A stretch of 64,000 bases of DNA. It comes from Pseudomonas frederiksbergensis. GTDB lineage: Bacteria; Pseudomonadota; Gammaproteobacteria; Pseudomonadales; Pseudomonadaceae. The position numbers and the translations under genes are program-made. The notes below the pieces were generated by a model, which saw only the letters and a program-made list of their open reading frames with translations, had not been told where the DNA came from and searched no databases. Of this stretch, positions 47,761-57,149 are shown piece by piece. Numbering within the stretch: the first letter of the stretch is position 1; each line of letters opens with the position of its first letter. The stretch covers positions 372,001 through 436,000 of the forward strand of contig NZ_CP018319.1 in NCBI RefSeq assembly GCF_001952935.1. The letters are read 5' to 3'.

Positions 47761-49044
47761 TTAGGCGTCTGGCGCTGCTTTGGCAGCCGGCTCACTGTTT
47801 TCATAGATATACAGTGGCTTGGACTTGCCTTCTATAACGCTTTCGTCGATCACTACTTTACTCACCTCGGACTGCGAGGGGATTTCATACATAGTGTCGA
47901 GCAATACACCTTCGAGAATCGAACGCAGTCCACGGGCACCGGTTTTACGTTCCAAGGCACGTTTGGCGACCGATTTCAGAGCGTCGGCCCGGAATTCCAG
48001 GTCTACACCTTCCATCTCGAACAGCTTGGCATACTGTTTAGTCAGGGCATTTTTTGGCTCGGTGAGAATCTGCATCAACGCAGCCTCATCAAGCTCGTCC
48101 AGCGTGGCAAGTACCGGCAGACGACCGACGAACTCAGGGATCAGACCGAACTTGACCAGATCGTCAGGCTCGACTTCACGCAGGGACTCACCGACTTTCT
48201 TGCCTTCTTCCTTGCTGCGCACTTCCGCGTTGAAACCGATACCGCCCTTGGTGGAACGGTTTTGAATAACCTTTTCCAGACCGGAGAACGCACCACCGCA
48301 GATGAACAGGATGTTACGGGTGTCGACCTGAAGGAATTCCTGCTGCGGATGCTTGCGACCACCTTGAGGCGGGACGGAAGCGACCGTGCCTTCGATCAAC
48401 TTGAGCAGGGCCTGCTGCACGCCTTCACCGGAAACGTCCCGGGTGATCGACGGGTTGTCAGACTTGCGCGAGATCTTGTCGATCTCATCGATGTAGACAA
48501 TACCCATTTGGGCCTTTTCTACATCGTAATCGCACTTCTGCAGCAGCTTCTGAATGATGTTTTCGACATCTTCACCCACGTAACCTGCCTCGGTGAGGGT
48601 GGTTGCGTCGGCGATGGTGAACGGAACGTTCAGCAAGCGAGCCAGTGTTTCAGCAAGCAGGGTTTTACCCGAGCCTGTCGGGCCGATCAGCAAGATGTTG
48701 CTCTTGCCAAGTTCGACATCGTCATTCTTTTTGTCACGCTGGTTCAGGCGCTTGTAGTGGTTGTACACCGCTACGGCCAAAACCTTTTTCGCACGCTCCT
48801 GACCAATTACGTACTGATCAAGGATGCCGCTGATTTCTTTAGGCGAAGGCAATTTATGCGCGCTGCTTTCGGCCTGGGCTTCCTGCACCTCCTCACGGAT
48901 GATGTCATTGCACAGGTCGACGCACTCGTCGCAGATAAAGACCGAGGGGCCGGCAATCAATTTGCGCACTTCATGCTGGCTTTTGCCACAGAAGGAGCAA
49001 TAGAGCAGCTTGCCGTTGTCCTCGCCGTTGCGGGTGTCAGTCAT
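47761..49044 (-). CDS. clpX: ClpXP unfoldase ClpX
   Basis: This 427-residue AAA+ unfoldase has the N-terminal zinc-binding domain ([23 protein letters not shown]), Walker [16 protein letters not shown], pore loop, sensor and the ClpP-docking IGF-type loop region. It unfolds substrates and threads them into ClpP. The start is at MTDTRNG, the family position, 11 codons into the open frame. It follows clpP by 112 bases. Confidence 0.97.
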   Translation of the reverse strand: MTDTRNGEDNGKLLYCSFCGKSQHEVRKLIAGPSVFICDECVDLCNDIIREEVQEAQAESSAHKLPSPKEISGILDQYVIGQERAKKVLAVAVYNHYKRLNQRDKKNDDVELGKSNILLIGPTGSGKTLLAETLARLLNVPFTIADATTLTEAGYVGEDVENIIQKLLQKCDYDVEKAQMGIVYIDEIDKISRKSDNPSITRDVSGEGVQQALLKLIEGTVASVPPQGGRKHPQQEFLQVDTRNILFICGGAFSGLEKVIQNRSTKGGIGFNAEVRSKEEGKKVGESLREVEPDDLVKFGLIPEFVGRLPVLATLDELDEAALMQILTEPKNALTKQYAKLFEMEGVDLEFRADALKSVAKRALERKTGARGLRSILEGVLLDTMYEIPSQSEVSKVVIDESVIEGKSKPLYIYENSEPAAKAAPDA

Positions 49045-49156
49045 TCGTTCGATCCAAATCCGATAGGCTTGCAACACAAGATGAAGGCTATTGCGGGCTT
49101 TTTCAAGCCCGCTGGTGATCGGACGCGCCGACCAACCCTATTTTGAGCTGCTTATT

Positions 49157-49792
49157 TTAAGCGGGGCGCTGATTGATCACTTCATCGATCAACCCGTACT
49201 CACGCGCGGCTTCTGCACTCATGAAATTATCGCGGTTGGTATCGCGCTCGATTTCTTCAAGAGTGCGCCCGCTATGCTTGGCCATCAGCGTGTTGAGACG
49301 CTCACGAATGAAGAGGATTTCCTTGGCATGGATTTCGATATCCGAAGCCTGGCCCTGGAAACCGCCCAGTGGCTGGTGAATCATCACACGCGAGTTCGGC
49401 AGGCAATAACGCTTGCCCTGGGCACCGGCGGTCAGTAGAAACGCGCCCATGCTGCACGCTTGACCGATACAGGTGGTCGACACGTTGGGTTTGATGAACT
49501 GCATGGTGTCATAAATCGACATGCCCGCCGTTACCGAACCGCCCGGGGAGTTGATATAGAGATGGATGTCCTTGTCCGGGTTTTCCGCTTCAAGGAACAG
49601 CAATTGCGCACAGATCAGGTTGGCCATGTAGTCCTCTACCGGACCAACCAGAAAGATCACTCGCTCCTTGAGAAGGCGCGAGTAGATGTCATAGGCGCGC
49701 TCGCCACGAGCAGACTGCTCGACAACCATCGGGACCAGGCCGCCTGCGGCCTGGATATCAGAGTTCTGCTGAATATACGAATTACGGAACAT
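49157..49792 (-). CDS. clpP: ATP-dependent Clp protease proteolytic subunit
   Basis: This 211-residue serine peptidase shows the catalytic Ser in [13 protein letters not shown] and His in [11 protein letters not shown], followed by the distal Asp region. It has a short N-terminal propeptide before the mature [20 protein letters not shown]. It forms the 14-mer chamber used by ClpX. It is downstream of tig and upstream of clpX, the classic order. Confidence 0.97.
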   Translation of the reverse strand: MFRNSYIQQNSDIQAAGGLVPMVVEQSARGERAYDIYSRLLKERVIFLVGPVEDYMANLICAQLLFLEAENPDKDIHLYINSPGGSVTAGMSIYDTMQFIKPNVSTTCIGQACSMGAFLLTAGAQGKRYCLPNSRVMIHQPLGGFQGQASDIEIHAKEILFIRERLNTLMAKHSGRTLEEIERDTNRDNFMSAEAAREYGLIDEVINQRPA

Positions 49793-49831
49793 GCTCTGCA
49801 GTCACTCCCAAATAGTTATGTCTTGAATACG

Positions 49832-49859
49832 CATAAGCCAGCACGAAGGCTGGCTTATG
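49832..49859. other. Inverted repeat in the tig-clpP spacer
   Basis: CATAAGCCAGC and GCTGGCTTATG form an 11-bp hairpin with a six-base loop but no T-run. It is probably an attenuating or mRNA-processing structure rather than a full terminator. Confidence 0.6.
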
Positions 49860-49885
49860 GTGTGTGCTTCTTACCGCAAAAACGA

Positions 49886-51196
49886 TCAGTCGGCTTGTGG
49901 AGCTTCTACCGGCTTGACTGCTTCTTCGTAAGAGACCGATTTGTCGGTCACGCTAGCTTTCTGCAGAACAGTATCCACAACTTGTTCTTCCAGCACAACC
50001 GAACGAACTTCGTTCAGTTGCTGGTCGTTCTTGTAGTACCAGGACACAACCTGCTCAGGCTCCTGGTAAGCCGAAGCCATTTCCTGAATCATTTCACGAA
50101 CGCGGGCTTCGTCAGGCTTGAGGTCGAATTGCTTGACCACTTCAGCCACGATCAGACCCAGCACGACGCGACGCTTGGCTTGCTCTTCGAACAGCTCGGC
50201 CGGCAGTTGCTCAGGCTTGATGTTGCCACCGAACTGCTGAACGGCCTGCACGCGCAGACGGTCAACTTCGTTGGACAGCAGAGCCTTCGGCACTTCGATC
50301 GGGTTGGTGGCCAGCAGACCGTCCATTACCTGATTCTTGACCTTGGATTTGATTGCCTGACGCAGCTCACGCTCCATGTTCTTGCGAACTTCAGTGCGGA
50401 AGCCTTCCAGGCCAGTTTCCTTGATGCCGAATTGAGCGAAGAATTCTTCGTTCAGTTCTGGCAGCTTTGGCTCGGAAACAGTGTTCACGGTTACGGTGAA
50501 CTCAGCGGTTTTGCCTGCCAGGTCGAGGTTCTGATAGTCCTCTGGGAAAGTCAGGTTCAGAACGCGCTCTTCGCCGGCTTTAGCACCAACCAGACCGTCT
50601 TCAAAACCAGGAATCATGCGGCCGGAACCCAGAACCAGCTGAGTACCTTTGGCGGAACCGCCAGCAAACACTTCACCGTCGACCTTGCCAACGAAATCGA
50701 TGTTCAACTGGTCTTCGGTTTGAGCAGCGCGATCGGCCACTTCGAAACGAGTGTTCTGCTTGCGCAGCACTTCCAGCATTTTGTCCAGATCGGCATCAGC
50801 CACGTCAGCGCTCAGGCGCTCAACCGCGATACCTTCGAAACCGGCAACGGTGAACTCAGGGAACACTTCGAAAATCGCGACGTATTCCAGGTCTTTGCCA
50901 GCTTCCAGCGATTTAGGCTCGATCGACGGAGCGCCAGCCGGGTTCAGCTTCTGCTCAACGACAGCTTCGTAGAAAGAGGACTGGATCACGTCGCCGACCG
51001 CTTCCTGACGTGCATCAGCACCAAAACGGCGCTTGATTTCACTCATTGGCACTTTGCCTGGACGGAAGCCAGCAATCTTGGCCTTTTGGGCAGTCTGCTG
51101 CAGACGCTTGTTGACCTGAGTCTCGATGCGCTCAGCCGGCACGGTGATGCTCATGCGGCGCTCAAGAGCAGAAGTATTTTCAACAGAAACTTGCAT
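49886..51196 (-). CDS. tig: Trigger factor chaperone
   Basis: This 436-residue ribosome-bound chaperone has the ribosome-binding loop [17 protein letters not shown], a central FKBP-type PPIase domain ([24 protein letters not shown]) and a helical C-terminal arm domain. It binds nascent chains at the exit tunnel. ATG at MQVSVENT is the family start, 21 codons within the longer frame. First gene of the tig-clpP-clpX block. Confidence 0.97.
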   Translation of the reverse strand: MQVSVENTSALERRMSITVPAERIETQVNKRLQQTAQKAKIAGFRPGKVPMSEIKRRFGADARQEAVGDVIQSSFYEAVVEQKLNPAGAPSIEPKSLEAGKDLEYVAIFEVFPEFTVAGFEGIAVERLSADVADADLDKMLEVLRKQNTRFEVADRAAQTEDQLNIDFVGKVDGEVFAGGSAKGTQLVLGSGRMIPGFEDGLVGAKAGEERVLNLTFPEDYQNLDLAGKTAEFTVTVNTVSEPKLPELNEEFFAQFGIKETGLEGFRTEVRKNMERELRQAIKSKVKNQVMDGLLATNPIEVPKALLSNEVDRLRVQAVQQFGGNIKPEQLPAELFEEQAKRRVVLGLIVAEVVKQFDLKPDEARVREMIQEMASAYQEPEQVVSWYYKNDQQLNEVRSVVLEEQVVDTVLQKASVTDKSVSYEEAVKPVEAPQAD

Positions 51197-51395
51197 GGAT
51201 ATTCCTCGTTGCACAGACGTTAGCCGGCCGTTTCCGACCCCAGAATCAAGGGCATGCATTCTAGTGGGTCAAACTCAAGAAGTCACCCTACTGAAAACGG
51301 GTAAAAAAGCAGCAGGCAATTTATAGGCGGGGACAAACGGTTGTGCCTCGCCCTGTTAGCAAATACAGCCAATCATGCCAGGGCTCTGCACCAAT

Positions 51396-51413
51396 CCTTC
51401 TATATATAGAAGG
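51396..51413. other. Perfect 18-bp palindrome in the 420-base tig/tRNA intergenic region
   Basis: CCTTCTATATATAGAAGG lies between the tig start and the tRNA cluster. Nothing else was recognised in 51197-51555, where tig promoters must lie. Confidence 0.5.
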
Positions 51414-51556
51414 CATCGGCAATCCATCCCTGACAGTCGACCCCACAAGGGGACCAACGGGCGAATCAGCATCATCGAGAAACATAAATTCGACGATCCT
51501 AGCCGCCCTCTCGACCCAGAACCTGCGGCCGCTTTGAAAATTCAGACTTCTGAAAC

Positions 51557-51594
51557 AAAAACGGCGCAGCCCTTTTCAGGTGCTGCGCCGTTTT
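51557..51594. terminator. Terminator after the tRNA-Leu gene
   Basis: A 13-bp stem AAAACGGCGCAGC/GCTGCGCCGTTTT; on the minus strand a T-rich run follows. It ends the tRNA transcript. Confidence 0.85.
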
Positions 51595-51619
51595 CTGCTA
51601 TTAAATAGCTACTTGTAAA

Positions 51620-51704
51620 TGGTGCGGACGGAGAGACTCGAACTCTCACACCTTGCGGCGCTGGAACCTAAATCCAGTGTGTCTACCAATTCCACCACAT
51701 CCGC
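51620..51704 (-). tRNA. tRNA-Leu (anticodon UAG)
   Basis: An 85-nt class II tRNA starting GCGGATG, with D-loop AATTGGTAGACAC, anticodon loop TTTAGGT between CTGGA/TCCAG, a short variable arm, T-loop GTTCGAGT and encoded CCA. It reads CUA (and CUN by wobble). Confidence 0.95.
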
Positions 51705-51720
51705 ATCAAGCTTTTAAAGC

Positions 51721-51751
51721 AAAGGCGCCAGACTGTTAATCTGGCGCCTTT
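51721..51751. terminator. Hairpin between tRNA-Leu and tRNA-His
   Basis: AAAGGCGCCAGA/TCTGGCGCCTTT stem; it may be a processing site or terminator within the tRNA cluster. Confidence 0.7.
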
Positions 51752-51758
51752 CTAAATA

Positions 51759-51835
51759 TGGGGTGGACGAAGGGGATCGAACCCTCGACAACGGGAGTCA
51801 CAATCCCGTGCTCTACCAACTGAGCTACGCCCACC
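51759..51835 (-). tRNA. tRNA-His (anticodon GUG)
   Basis: A 77-nt tRNA with encoded G-1 pairing opposite C73, acceptor GTGGGCG, D-loop CTCAGTTGGTAGAGC, anticodon loop with GTG between CGGGA/TCCCG, T-loop GTTCGATC, and CCA. All four stems pair. Confidence 0.96.
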
Positions 51836-51874
51836 ATATTGCCATGTTGCGTTACTTGTGCCAAAGCTGCCTAA

Positions 51875-51951
51875 TGGCGCACCCGGCAGGACTCGAACCT
51901 GCGACCATCCGCTTAGAAGGCGGATGCTCTATCCAGCTGAGCTACGGGCGC
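51875..51951 (-). tRNA. tRNA-Arg (anticodon UCU)
   Basis: A 77-nt tRNA beginning GCGCCCG, with D-arm CTCAGCTGGATAGAGC, anticodon TCT between ATCCGC/GCGGAT, T-loop GTTCGAGTC and encoded CCA. It reads AGA/AGG and is the first tRNA of the cluster. Confidence 0.96.
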
Positions 51952-52072
51952 CTTGTTAATCTGTATTCTTGGACGATTACAAACTAAGTGCTTTCAGCCT
52001 CACCGAATTAAACATCAACTCTGCTCGACCTTCTTAACCAGTGCTAGGCTGTGCCCGACAAGTGCGACGAAT

Positions 52073-52099
52073 GTTATAGGTGACCCTGAAGGTCGTCAA
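52073..52099 (-). promoter_or_regulatory. Predicted promoter of the tRNA Arg-His-Leu cluster
   Basis: On the minus strand, TTGACG (52094-52099), a 15-base spacer, then TATAAC (52073-52078), about 115 bases before tRNA-Arg. Confidence 0.5.
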
Positions 52100-52230
52100 C
52101 TCTTTTTTAAAAAAAATTCATTTAATTAAAGGGGTTAGGGGAATTTGCAGACCAAGCGCCTTTGCCCTCACCTCATGACATGCGAGAATGCGTTCTCTTT
52201 TTTTCCCCTCTCGATGGTTAATCACGCGCA

Positions 52231-53085
52231 ATGACTGCACAACTAATCGACGGCAAATCGATCGCCGCCAGCCTGCGCCAGCAGATCGCCAAACGCGTCA
52301 ACGAGCGTCGCCAGCAAGGTCTGCGCACGCCCGGTCTCGCGGTGATCCTGGTCGGCAGCGATCCCGCCTCTCAGGTTTATGTCTCGCACAAGCGTAAAGA
52401 CTGTGAAGAGGTCGGCTTCATTTCCCAAGCCTACGACCTGCCTTCCGAAACCACTCAAGAAGCACTGACCGATCTGATCGATCGCCTGAACGACGACCCG
52501 GCGATTGATGGCGTTCTGCTTCAGCTTCCTTTACCTGAACACCTGGACGCTTCCAAATTGCTGGAACGCATTCGTCCAGACAAGGACGTCGACGGTTTCC
52601 ACCCTTATAACGTCGGCCGCCTTGCCCAGCGTATTCCGCTGCTGCGTCCGTGCACCCCTAAAGGGATCATGACGCTGCTGGAAAGCACTGGTGTCGATCT
52701 CTACGGGATGGACGCAGTGGTTGTCGGGGCTTCCAACATTGTTGGCCGCCCGATGGCAATGGAGTTGCTGCTGGCTGGCTGCACTGTGACCGTCACCCAC
52801 CGCTTCACCAAGGATCTGGCAGGCCACGTCGGTCGTGCCGATCTGGTGGTAGTCGCTGCCGGCAAGCCGGGTCTGGTAAAGGGTGAGTGGATCAAGGAAG
52901 GCGCGATCGTGATCGACGTCGGCATCAACCGCCAGGAAGACGGCAAACTGGTCGGTGACGTGATCTACGACACCGCCCTGCCCCGCGCCGGCTGGATCAC
53001 TCCAGTCCCGGGTGGCGTTGGCCCGATGACGCGCGCTTGCCTGCTGGAAAACACGCTGTACGCAGCCGAAACACTGCACAGCTGA
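52231..53085 (+). CDS. folD: Methylene-THF dehydrogenase / methenyl-THF cyclohydrolase
   Basis: This 284-residue bifunctional enzyme interconverts 5,10-methylene-, methenyl- and 10-formyl-THF with NADP. It shows [14 protein letters not shown] with the catalytic Lys, the folate-site [20 protein letters not shown], the NADP-binding [15 protein letters not shown] and the C-terminal [10 protein letters not shown]. Length is normal. Monocistronic, divergent from the tRNA cluster and followed by a terminator. Confidence 0.97.
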   Translation: MTAQLIDGKSIAASLRQQIAKRVNERRQQGLRTPGLAVILVGSDPASQVYVSHKRKDCEEVGFISQAYDLPSETTQEALTDLIDRLNDDPAIDGVLLQLPLPEHLDASKLLERIRPDKDVDGFHPYNVGRLAQRIPLLRPCTPKGIMTLLESTGVDLYGMDAVVVGASNIVGRPMAMELLLAGCTVTVTHRFTKDLAGHVGRADLVVVAAGKPGLVKGEWIKEGAIVIDVGINRQEDGKLVGDVIYDTALPRAGWITPVPGGVGPMTRACLLENTLYAAETLHS

Positions 53086-53116
53086 GTTCGCAACTTCATT
53101 GCTGCGACGAACAAAG

Positions 53117-53144
53117 GAACCCTGCCATTGGCGGGGTTCTTTTT
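53117..53144 (+). terminator. Terminator after folD
   Basis: GAACCCTGCC/GGCGGGGTTC stem with a three-base loop and a run of Ts. Confidence 0.9.
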
Positions 53145-53323
53145 GCCTGGATTTAAAACACTACCACTCGCCGGAAACCTACAGGTTGTAGGGGTTTTCA
53201 AGGACTTTGACCTGTTCATTGATCAACCATCGACAGTTCTTCAGCCATACTCCTAAAATGCGTCGTTTTTAAAGAAACAACCCGTTACAGAACGGCTTAT
53301 CCACACCTAACGAGTCTGCCAGC

Positions 53324-54262
53324 GTGAAAATCCGTCTTTCCATCCTGAGCCTATTTTTTGCATTTACAGGGACTTTCACCACGCCAACCGTCAACGCTGC
53401 CGACACCACTTCGGCGCCGCGAGATACGTCAACATTGAAGATCGCTTCCAGCAGCGCATTGCTGATGGATCTGCAGACCAACAAAATCATCTATGCCAGT
53501 AATCCTGACGTGGTTAAGCCGATCGCTTCCGTCAGCAAGTTGATGACTGGGCTGATCGTGGTTGAAGCCAGACAGAATATGGACGAATACCTGTCGATCA
53601 ACATCAGCGACACGCCGGAAATGAAAGGCGTGTTCTCCCGGGTGAAACTCAAAAGCGAATTGCCGCGCAGGGAAATGCTGCTGATTGCCCTGATGTCCTC
53701 GGAAAATCGTGCGGCTGCCAGCCTGGCCCATCATTATCCAGGTGGCTACGTCGCGTTTATTGCCGCAATGAATGCCAAAGCGAAAGCACTGGGCATGACC
53801 AGTACACACTTCGTCGAGCCCACCGGGCTCTCCCCTCGCAACGTGTCCACGGCCCGCGACCTGAGCAAACTGCTGATCGCTGCACACAAATACCCGCTAC
53901 TGACTGAGCTGAGTACGACCAAGCAAAAAACCGTCTCGTTCCGTAAACCCAACTACAGCCTGGGTTTCCGAAATACCGACCACTTGGTCAACAAGCCGAA
54001 CTGGGACATCAAGCTGACGAAGACCGGCTTCACCAACGAAGCCGGTCACTGCCTGGTGCTGGTCACCAGCATGGGCAATCGCCCGGTTGCGCTGGTCATC
54101 CTCGACGCCTTTGGCAAGTACACACACTTTGCCGATGCCAGCCGTATTCGCAGCTGGGTTGAAACTGGCAGAGGCACCAACGTGCCGTCTGTAGCCTTGC
54201 AGTACAAATCCGACAAGAATCTCAAGCATCGTCAGAGCGGCGTGGTTGAAGCCTCGAAATAA
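53324..54262 (+). CDS. pbpG: D-alanyl-D-alanine endopeptidase (PBP7/8 type)
   Basis: This 312-residue periplasmic low-molecular-weight penicillin-binding protein has a signal peptide (about 1-25, ending TVNA), then the SxxK motif in SVSKLMTG, SxN in SSENRAAAS, and the KTG box in [14 protein letters not shown]. It cuts D-Ala-meso-DAP cross-links in peptidoglycan. It starts with GTG; the ribosome site is weak. Followed by a terminator. Confidence 0.93.
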   Translation: MKIRLSILSLFFAFTGTFTTPTVNAADTTSAPRDTSTLKIASSSALLMDLQTNKIIYASNPDVVKPIASVSKLMTGLIVVEARQNMDEYLSINISDTPEMKGVFSRVKLKSELPRREMLLIALMSSENRAAASLAHHYPGGYVAFIAAMNAKAKALGMTSTHFVEPTGLSPRNVSTARDLSKLLIAAHKYPLLTELSTTKQKTVSFRKPNYSLGFRNTDHLVNKPNWDIKLTKTGFTNEAGHCLVLVTSMGNRPVALVILDAFGKYTHFADASRIRSWVETGRGTNVPSVALQYKSDKNLKHRQSGVVEASK

Positions 54263-54281
54263 ATAAACAGCTGGTAAAAGT

Positions 54282-54307
54282 AAGCCCCGATTGTTCGGGG
54301 CTTTTTT
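54282..54307. terminator. Terminator after pbpG
   Basis: AGCCCCGA/TTCGGGGCT stem followed by a T-run. It lies between convergent pbpG and a small ORF. Confidence 0.88.
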
Positions 54308-54316
54308 CGTCCAGCG

Positions 54317-54532
54317 TTAATCATTGGGCAACGGCATCTGGTCGTCATCCGGAATGCCATCCCCGGCACTCGGATCTCTCGTGCCGTGGGGATGTTCCGT
54401 TGGCACTACCATCGGACGCGCCAAGGGATCCCTTAATGGATCGTTCGGATCCATCACAGGGTCGATGTCTTTTTCAGGCGTGGTTGGAACGCTGTCCGGA
54501 CGTTTGTCGTTGAAACTCGAATCGGTAGACAT
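54317..54532 (-). CDS. Small Asp/Pro-rich hypothetical protein
   Basis: 71 residues rich in Asp and Pro (DIDPVMDPNDPLRDPLARPMVVPTEHPHG), with no membrane or signal segment and likely disordered. The ATG at 54532 has a GAGG site; an in-frame GTG lies two codons earlier. It is downstream of, and co-oriented with, another small Pro-rich gene, 17 bases apart. Function unknown. Confidence 0.6.
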   Translation of the reverse strand: MSTDSSFNDKRPDSVPTTPEKDIDPVMDPNDPLRDPLARPMVVPTEHPHGTRDPSAGDGIPDDDQMPLPND

Positions 54533-54549
54533 ACGCACCTCACTCAGGC

Positions 54550-54756
54550 TCAGGGTTTCAGATCGGCGAGTGGATCGTAAGGCTTCGCAGGAGCCTTGGG
54601 ATTGTCGCCCGGCTTCACATCCCTGGGTGCCTTGGCAGGTCCGATGGGATCGACCTGCGGATCGGCGAGGTCCGGTGAATCGGGATCGAACCCCAACTCA
54701 TCACCCGAAGAATGCTCAGACGAATGCGGGCCGACAGGGGTCGTGGAATTTGCCAT
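54550..54756 (-). CDS. Small proline-rich hypothetical protein
   Basis: 68 residues, strongly biased to Pro, Asp and Ala (DPDSPDLADPQVDPIGPAKAPRD), predicted disordered. A GGAGG site lies six bases before ATG, which supports translation. It forms an apparent operon with the following small ORF and resembles it in composition, hinting at duplication. Function unknown. Confidence 0.65.
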   Translation of the reverse strand: MANSTTPVGPHSSEHSSGDELGFDPDSPDLADPQVDPIGPAKAPRDVKPGDNPKAPAKPYDPLADLKP

Positions 54757-54850
54757 GGGCGCCTCCGTTGAATCCAGCCCGGAGAAATCCGGGCCCTATT
54801 CCATTAGAAGTCGGCAAAGTGCAAGGGTGCCCGGCACATGACGAACGGAC

Positions 54851-55528
54851 TTATTGCGCGTTCAGCGCTTTCTTCGCCCTGGCGGCTGCCTGCTCCTGAC
54901 CTGCCTGAGCAAGGTCGTTCGCGGCCTTGAGCCATCGCTGCTGATCGACATTGGCCGGCAATTGATTCGGCTTCTGGATCAGCACGGCCCAGCCACCGGC
55001 ATCCTTGAGCGCCGCTTCAAACGAACCAAAGCCCATCAACTCTCGACGGTTCATGCCCGAGCGCAGCAGCACGGTCTGCTTCTGGCGGTTGTACCCGGCA
55101 AGAATGGCGTAACGCGGTTCAGCCCAGAACGCCGAGCCTTCGGTGAAACGCACCATGACCGGGTAACCGGCCGCAACCTGGGTCAACAGTGCCGGCAGAT
55201 TGCTGTCGAGGGGATAGACGACCATGCCGTACTCGCGAGCGAGGTTCTGCATGTTCTGCTGCAACTGGGCTTCGGCACCCGGCAAATGCAACGGTTTTTC
55301 GAGCAAACCTGGCGTAATCACAATGCCTTGCTGGGACAACATGCTGGCCAGCACTTGCGGCCCACTCTGATTCGCCACGCCACGATAGAACGTGCCACTC
55401 AGCTCGACACGCTCCGGCAGCCGCTTGATTTCCGGTGCCACACTCCCCGCGCAACCCGCCAGACCGGCAACGCAGCCAACGACCAGCACTAAAGACCGAA
55501 CTCGAGAAAATACCCGCACCATCATCAC
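54851..55528 (-). CDS. C39-peptidase-like lipoprotein, probable pseudoenzyme
   Basis: This 225-residue protein has a lipobox (VVGCVAGLAGC) and a domain with the C39/papain-like layout (GTFYRGVANQSGPQVLASMLSQQG, RYAILAGYN). Where an active C39 peptidase has Cys the sequence shows Ser or Gly (NQSGP), and the His of the HFVVVxGYD motif is Arg. It probably binds rather than cleaves peptides in the envelope. A tail from about residue 185 is helical and Ala/Gln-rich. Confidence 0.7.
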   Translation of the reverse strand: MMMVRVFSRVRSLVLVVGCVAGLAGCAGSVAPEIKRLPERVELSGTFYRGVANQSGPQVLASMLSQQGIVITPGLLEKPLHLPGAEAQLQQNMQNLAREYGMVVYPLDSNLPALLTQVAAGYPVMVRFTEGSAFWAEPRYAILAGYNRQKQTVLLRSGMNRRELMGFGSFEAALKDAGGWAVLIQKPNQLPANVDQQRWLKAANDLAQAGQEQAAARAKKALNAQ

Positions 55529-55747
55529 TCTCTTGATTTAGACGCCAGGCATCCGCGCTCCCGGCTTGGCCGTCGATCATAGGACGCCGCGCGGCAGCGG
55601 TATAGCCTTAAGCGGCAGATGATGGCATTCGATAGAGCGAACTGATTGGTGACAGCCGACCTTTGGTCAATAGTCTGAAACACAGCAGCGACTAGACTGT
55701 CATGTGCAAAGAGTGTGTGCCCGCAGCAGGGCGAAGAGGAGGCACTG

Positions 55748-55915
55748 ATGAGCCTGGCGATGACCATTGTGATGTTGATTTCTGGCTGGCTGGCCGTTGC
55801 CGCCGCCATGTTATGGGGAGTCCTGCGTATTACTCGTCGGCACCATCATCCGGTTCAGTCGGCTCCAATGGCGAAACCCGATAAAACCCCTGAACAGCAC
55901 GCTGCCGCGCACTGA
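55748..55915 (+). CDS. Small membrane protein
   Basis: 55 residues with one hydrophobic segment (about 3-26, LAMTIVMLISGWLAVAAAMLWGVLRI) followed by an Arg/His-rich cytoplasmic tail. GAGGAGG lies seven bases before ATG, strongly supporting this start. It is followed by a hairpin shared with convergent terC. Function unknown. Confidence 0.7.
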   Translation: MSLAMTIVMLISGWLAVAAAMLWGVLRITRRHHHPVQSAPMAKPDKTPEQHAAAH

Positions 55916-55941
55916 CCGACACCCCTTACGTATCCAAACAA

Positions 55942-55981
55942 AAACGGCCGCCTGGGCTCTTTCGAGCGCAGGCGGCCGTTT
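55942..55981. terminator. Bidirectional terminator between the small membrane protein and terC
   Basis: AAACGGCCGCCTG...CAGGCGGCCGTTT stem of about 13 bp, lying between two convergent genes. Confidence 0.9.
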
Positions 55982-55994
55982 CGTTTGACGCGAG

Positions 55995-56744
55995 TTAAGC
56001 TTCAGCGGCTAAACGCTTCTGCTTCGCCCGCCGCGACATCATGTTCAAACTCTCGATCGTCGCCGAGAACGCCATGGCCGCATACACGTAGCCTTTCGGT
56101 ACATGGGCGCCAAAGCCTTCGGCGATCAGCGTCATGCCGATCATGATCAGGAAGCCCAGCGCCAGCATCACCACTGTCGGGTTGTCGTTGATGAACTTGG
56201 CCAGAGGGTCAGCTGCCAGCAACATCACCAGCACCGACACCACCACCGCGATGATCATGATCGGCAAATGTTCGGTCATGCCGACAGCGGTAATGATGCT
56301 GTCGATGGAGAACACCATGTCCAGCATCAGGATCTGACCGATAGCGGCAGCGAAGCCCAGGGTCACGGTCGAGGTGGCCGACGTTGGATCATCCGGCGCC
56401 GGGTCCATGCTGTGATGGATCTCGGTGGTCGCCTTCCACAACAGGAACAGGCCGCCGGCGATCAGGATCATGTCCTTCCAGGAGAACGTCTGGCCGAAGA
56501 TATCGATCACAGGCTCAGTCAACTGGACGATGAACGCGATGGTGCTCAGCAGCGCCAGTCGCAGGATCAGCGCCATGCCGATACCAATGCGCCGCGCCTT
56601 CTGCCGGTGCTGCTCGGGCAGTTTGTTGGTCAGGATCGAAATGAAGATCAGGTTATCGATGCCGAGCACGATTTCCATGACGATCAATGTAGCCAGGGCG
56701 ACCCAGGCAGTGGGGCTTGCAGCAAGTTCTAAAAGGTATTCCAT
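55995..56744 (-). CDS. TerC-family membrane protein
   Basis: This 249-residue protein has about seven helices and the TerC-typical acidic residues in helices ([35 protein letters not shown]). TerC proteins are linked to manganese export and metalation of exoproteins and, in some plasmids, tellurite resistance. No other ter genes adjoin it. The cation specificity here is unknown. Confidence 0.92.
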   Translation of the reverse strand: MEYLLELAASPTAWVALATLIVMEIVLGIDNLIFISILTNKLPEQHRQKARRIGIGMALILRLALLSTIAFIVQLTEPVIDIFGQTFSWKDMILIAGGLFLLWKATTEIHHSMDPAPDDPTSATSTVTLGFAAAIGQILMLDMVFSIDSIITAVGMTEHLPIMIIAVVVSVLVMLLAADPLAKFINDNPTVVMLALGFLIMIGMTLIAEGFGAHVPKGYVYAAMAFSATIESLNMMSRRAKQKRLAAEA

Positions 56745-56772
56745 GGGTCAGTCCTGACTCGTTTAAGACGGT

Positions 56773-57015
56773 TTAGATTTCCTGGGACGAAGATTCGGTT
56801 TTGTCCGTTTCCTTGGCCGATTGTTCTTTCTTGCTGATCAGACCACCCGTGGCATCGCTGATCGCTTGCTCTGCGGCTTTGTGGGTTTCGTCGATCGCTT
56901 GTTTGGCGGTTTCGGCAGCCTTGCCCATCAGTTGCTGAGCGCTTTTTTCGGCCTGGTCACAACCGGCCAACACCAGTAAAGACGTGATCAGCAGTGCCGT
57001 GGTTTTAAGCTTCAT
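56773..57015 (-). CDS. Small Ala/Lys-rich lipoprotein
   Basis: 80 residues: signal with lipobox LLVLAGC (Cys at 19), then an Ala/Lys/Glu-rich amphipathic helix (AEKSAQQLMGKAAETAKQAIDETHKAAEQA), ending in a Glu/Lys tail. The start was moved to MKLKTT, which has GAGGAAAG upstream. It resembles small envelope lipoproteins of the Lpp/OsmE-like kind only in general shape. Function unknown. Confidence 0.75.
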   Translation of the reverse strand: MKLKTTALLITSLLVLAGCDQAEKSAQQLMGKAAETAKQAIDETHKAAEQAISDATGGLISKKEQSAKETDKTESSSQEI

Positions 57016-57149
57016 GATGCTTTCCTCGATAGAACAGACAGGGCGAAAAGGCCACCCGTCGATAGCGGGGCATTCTAGGGAGGCAAACACTTCAGGAAAA
57101 TTCGTATTTTTAGCGGCTATACTTCGGGTTTAACGAACTGTAGGTCGTC

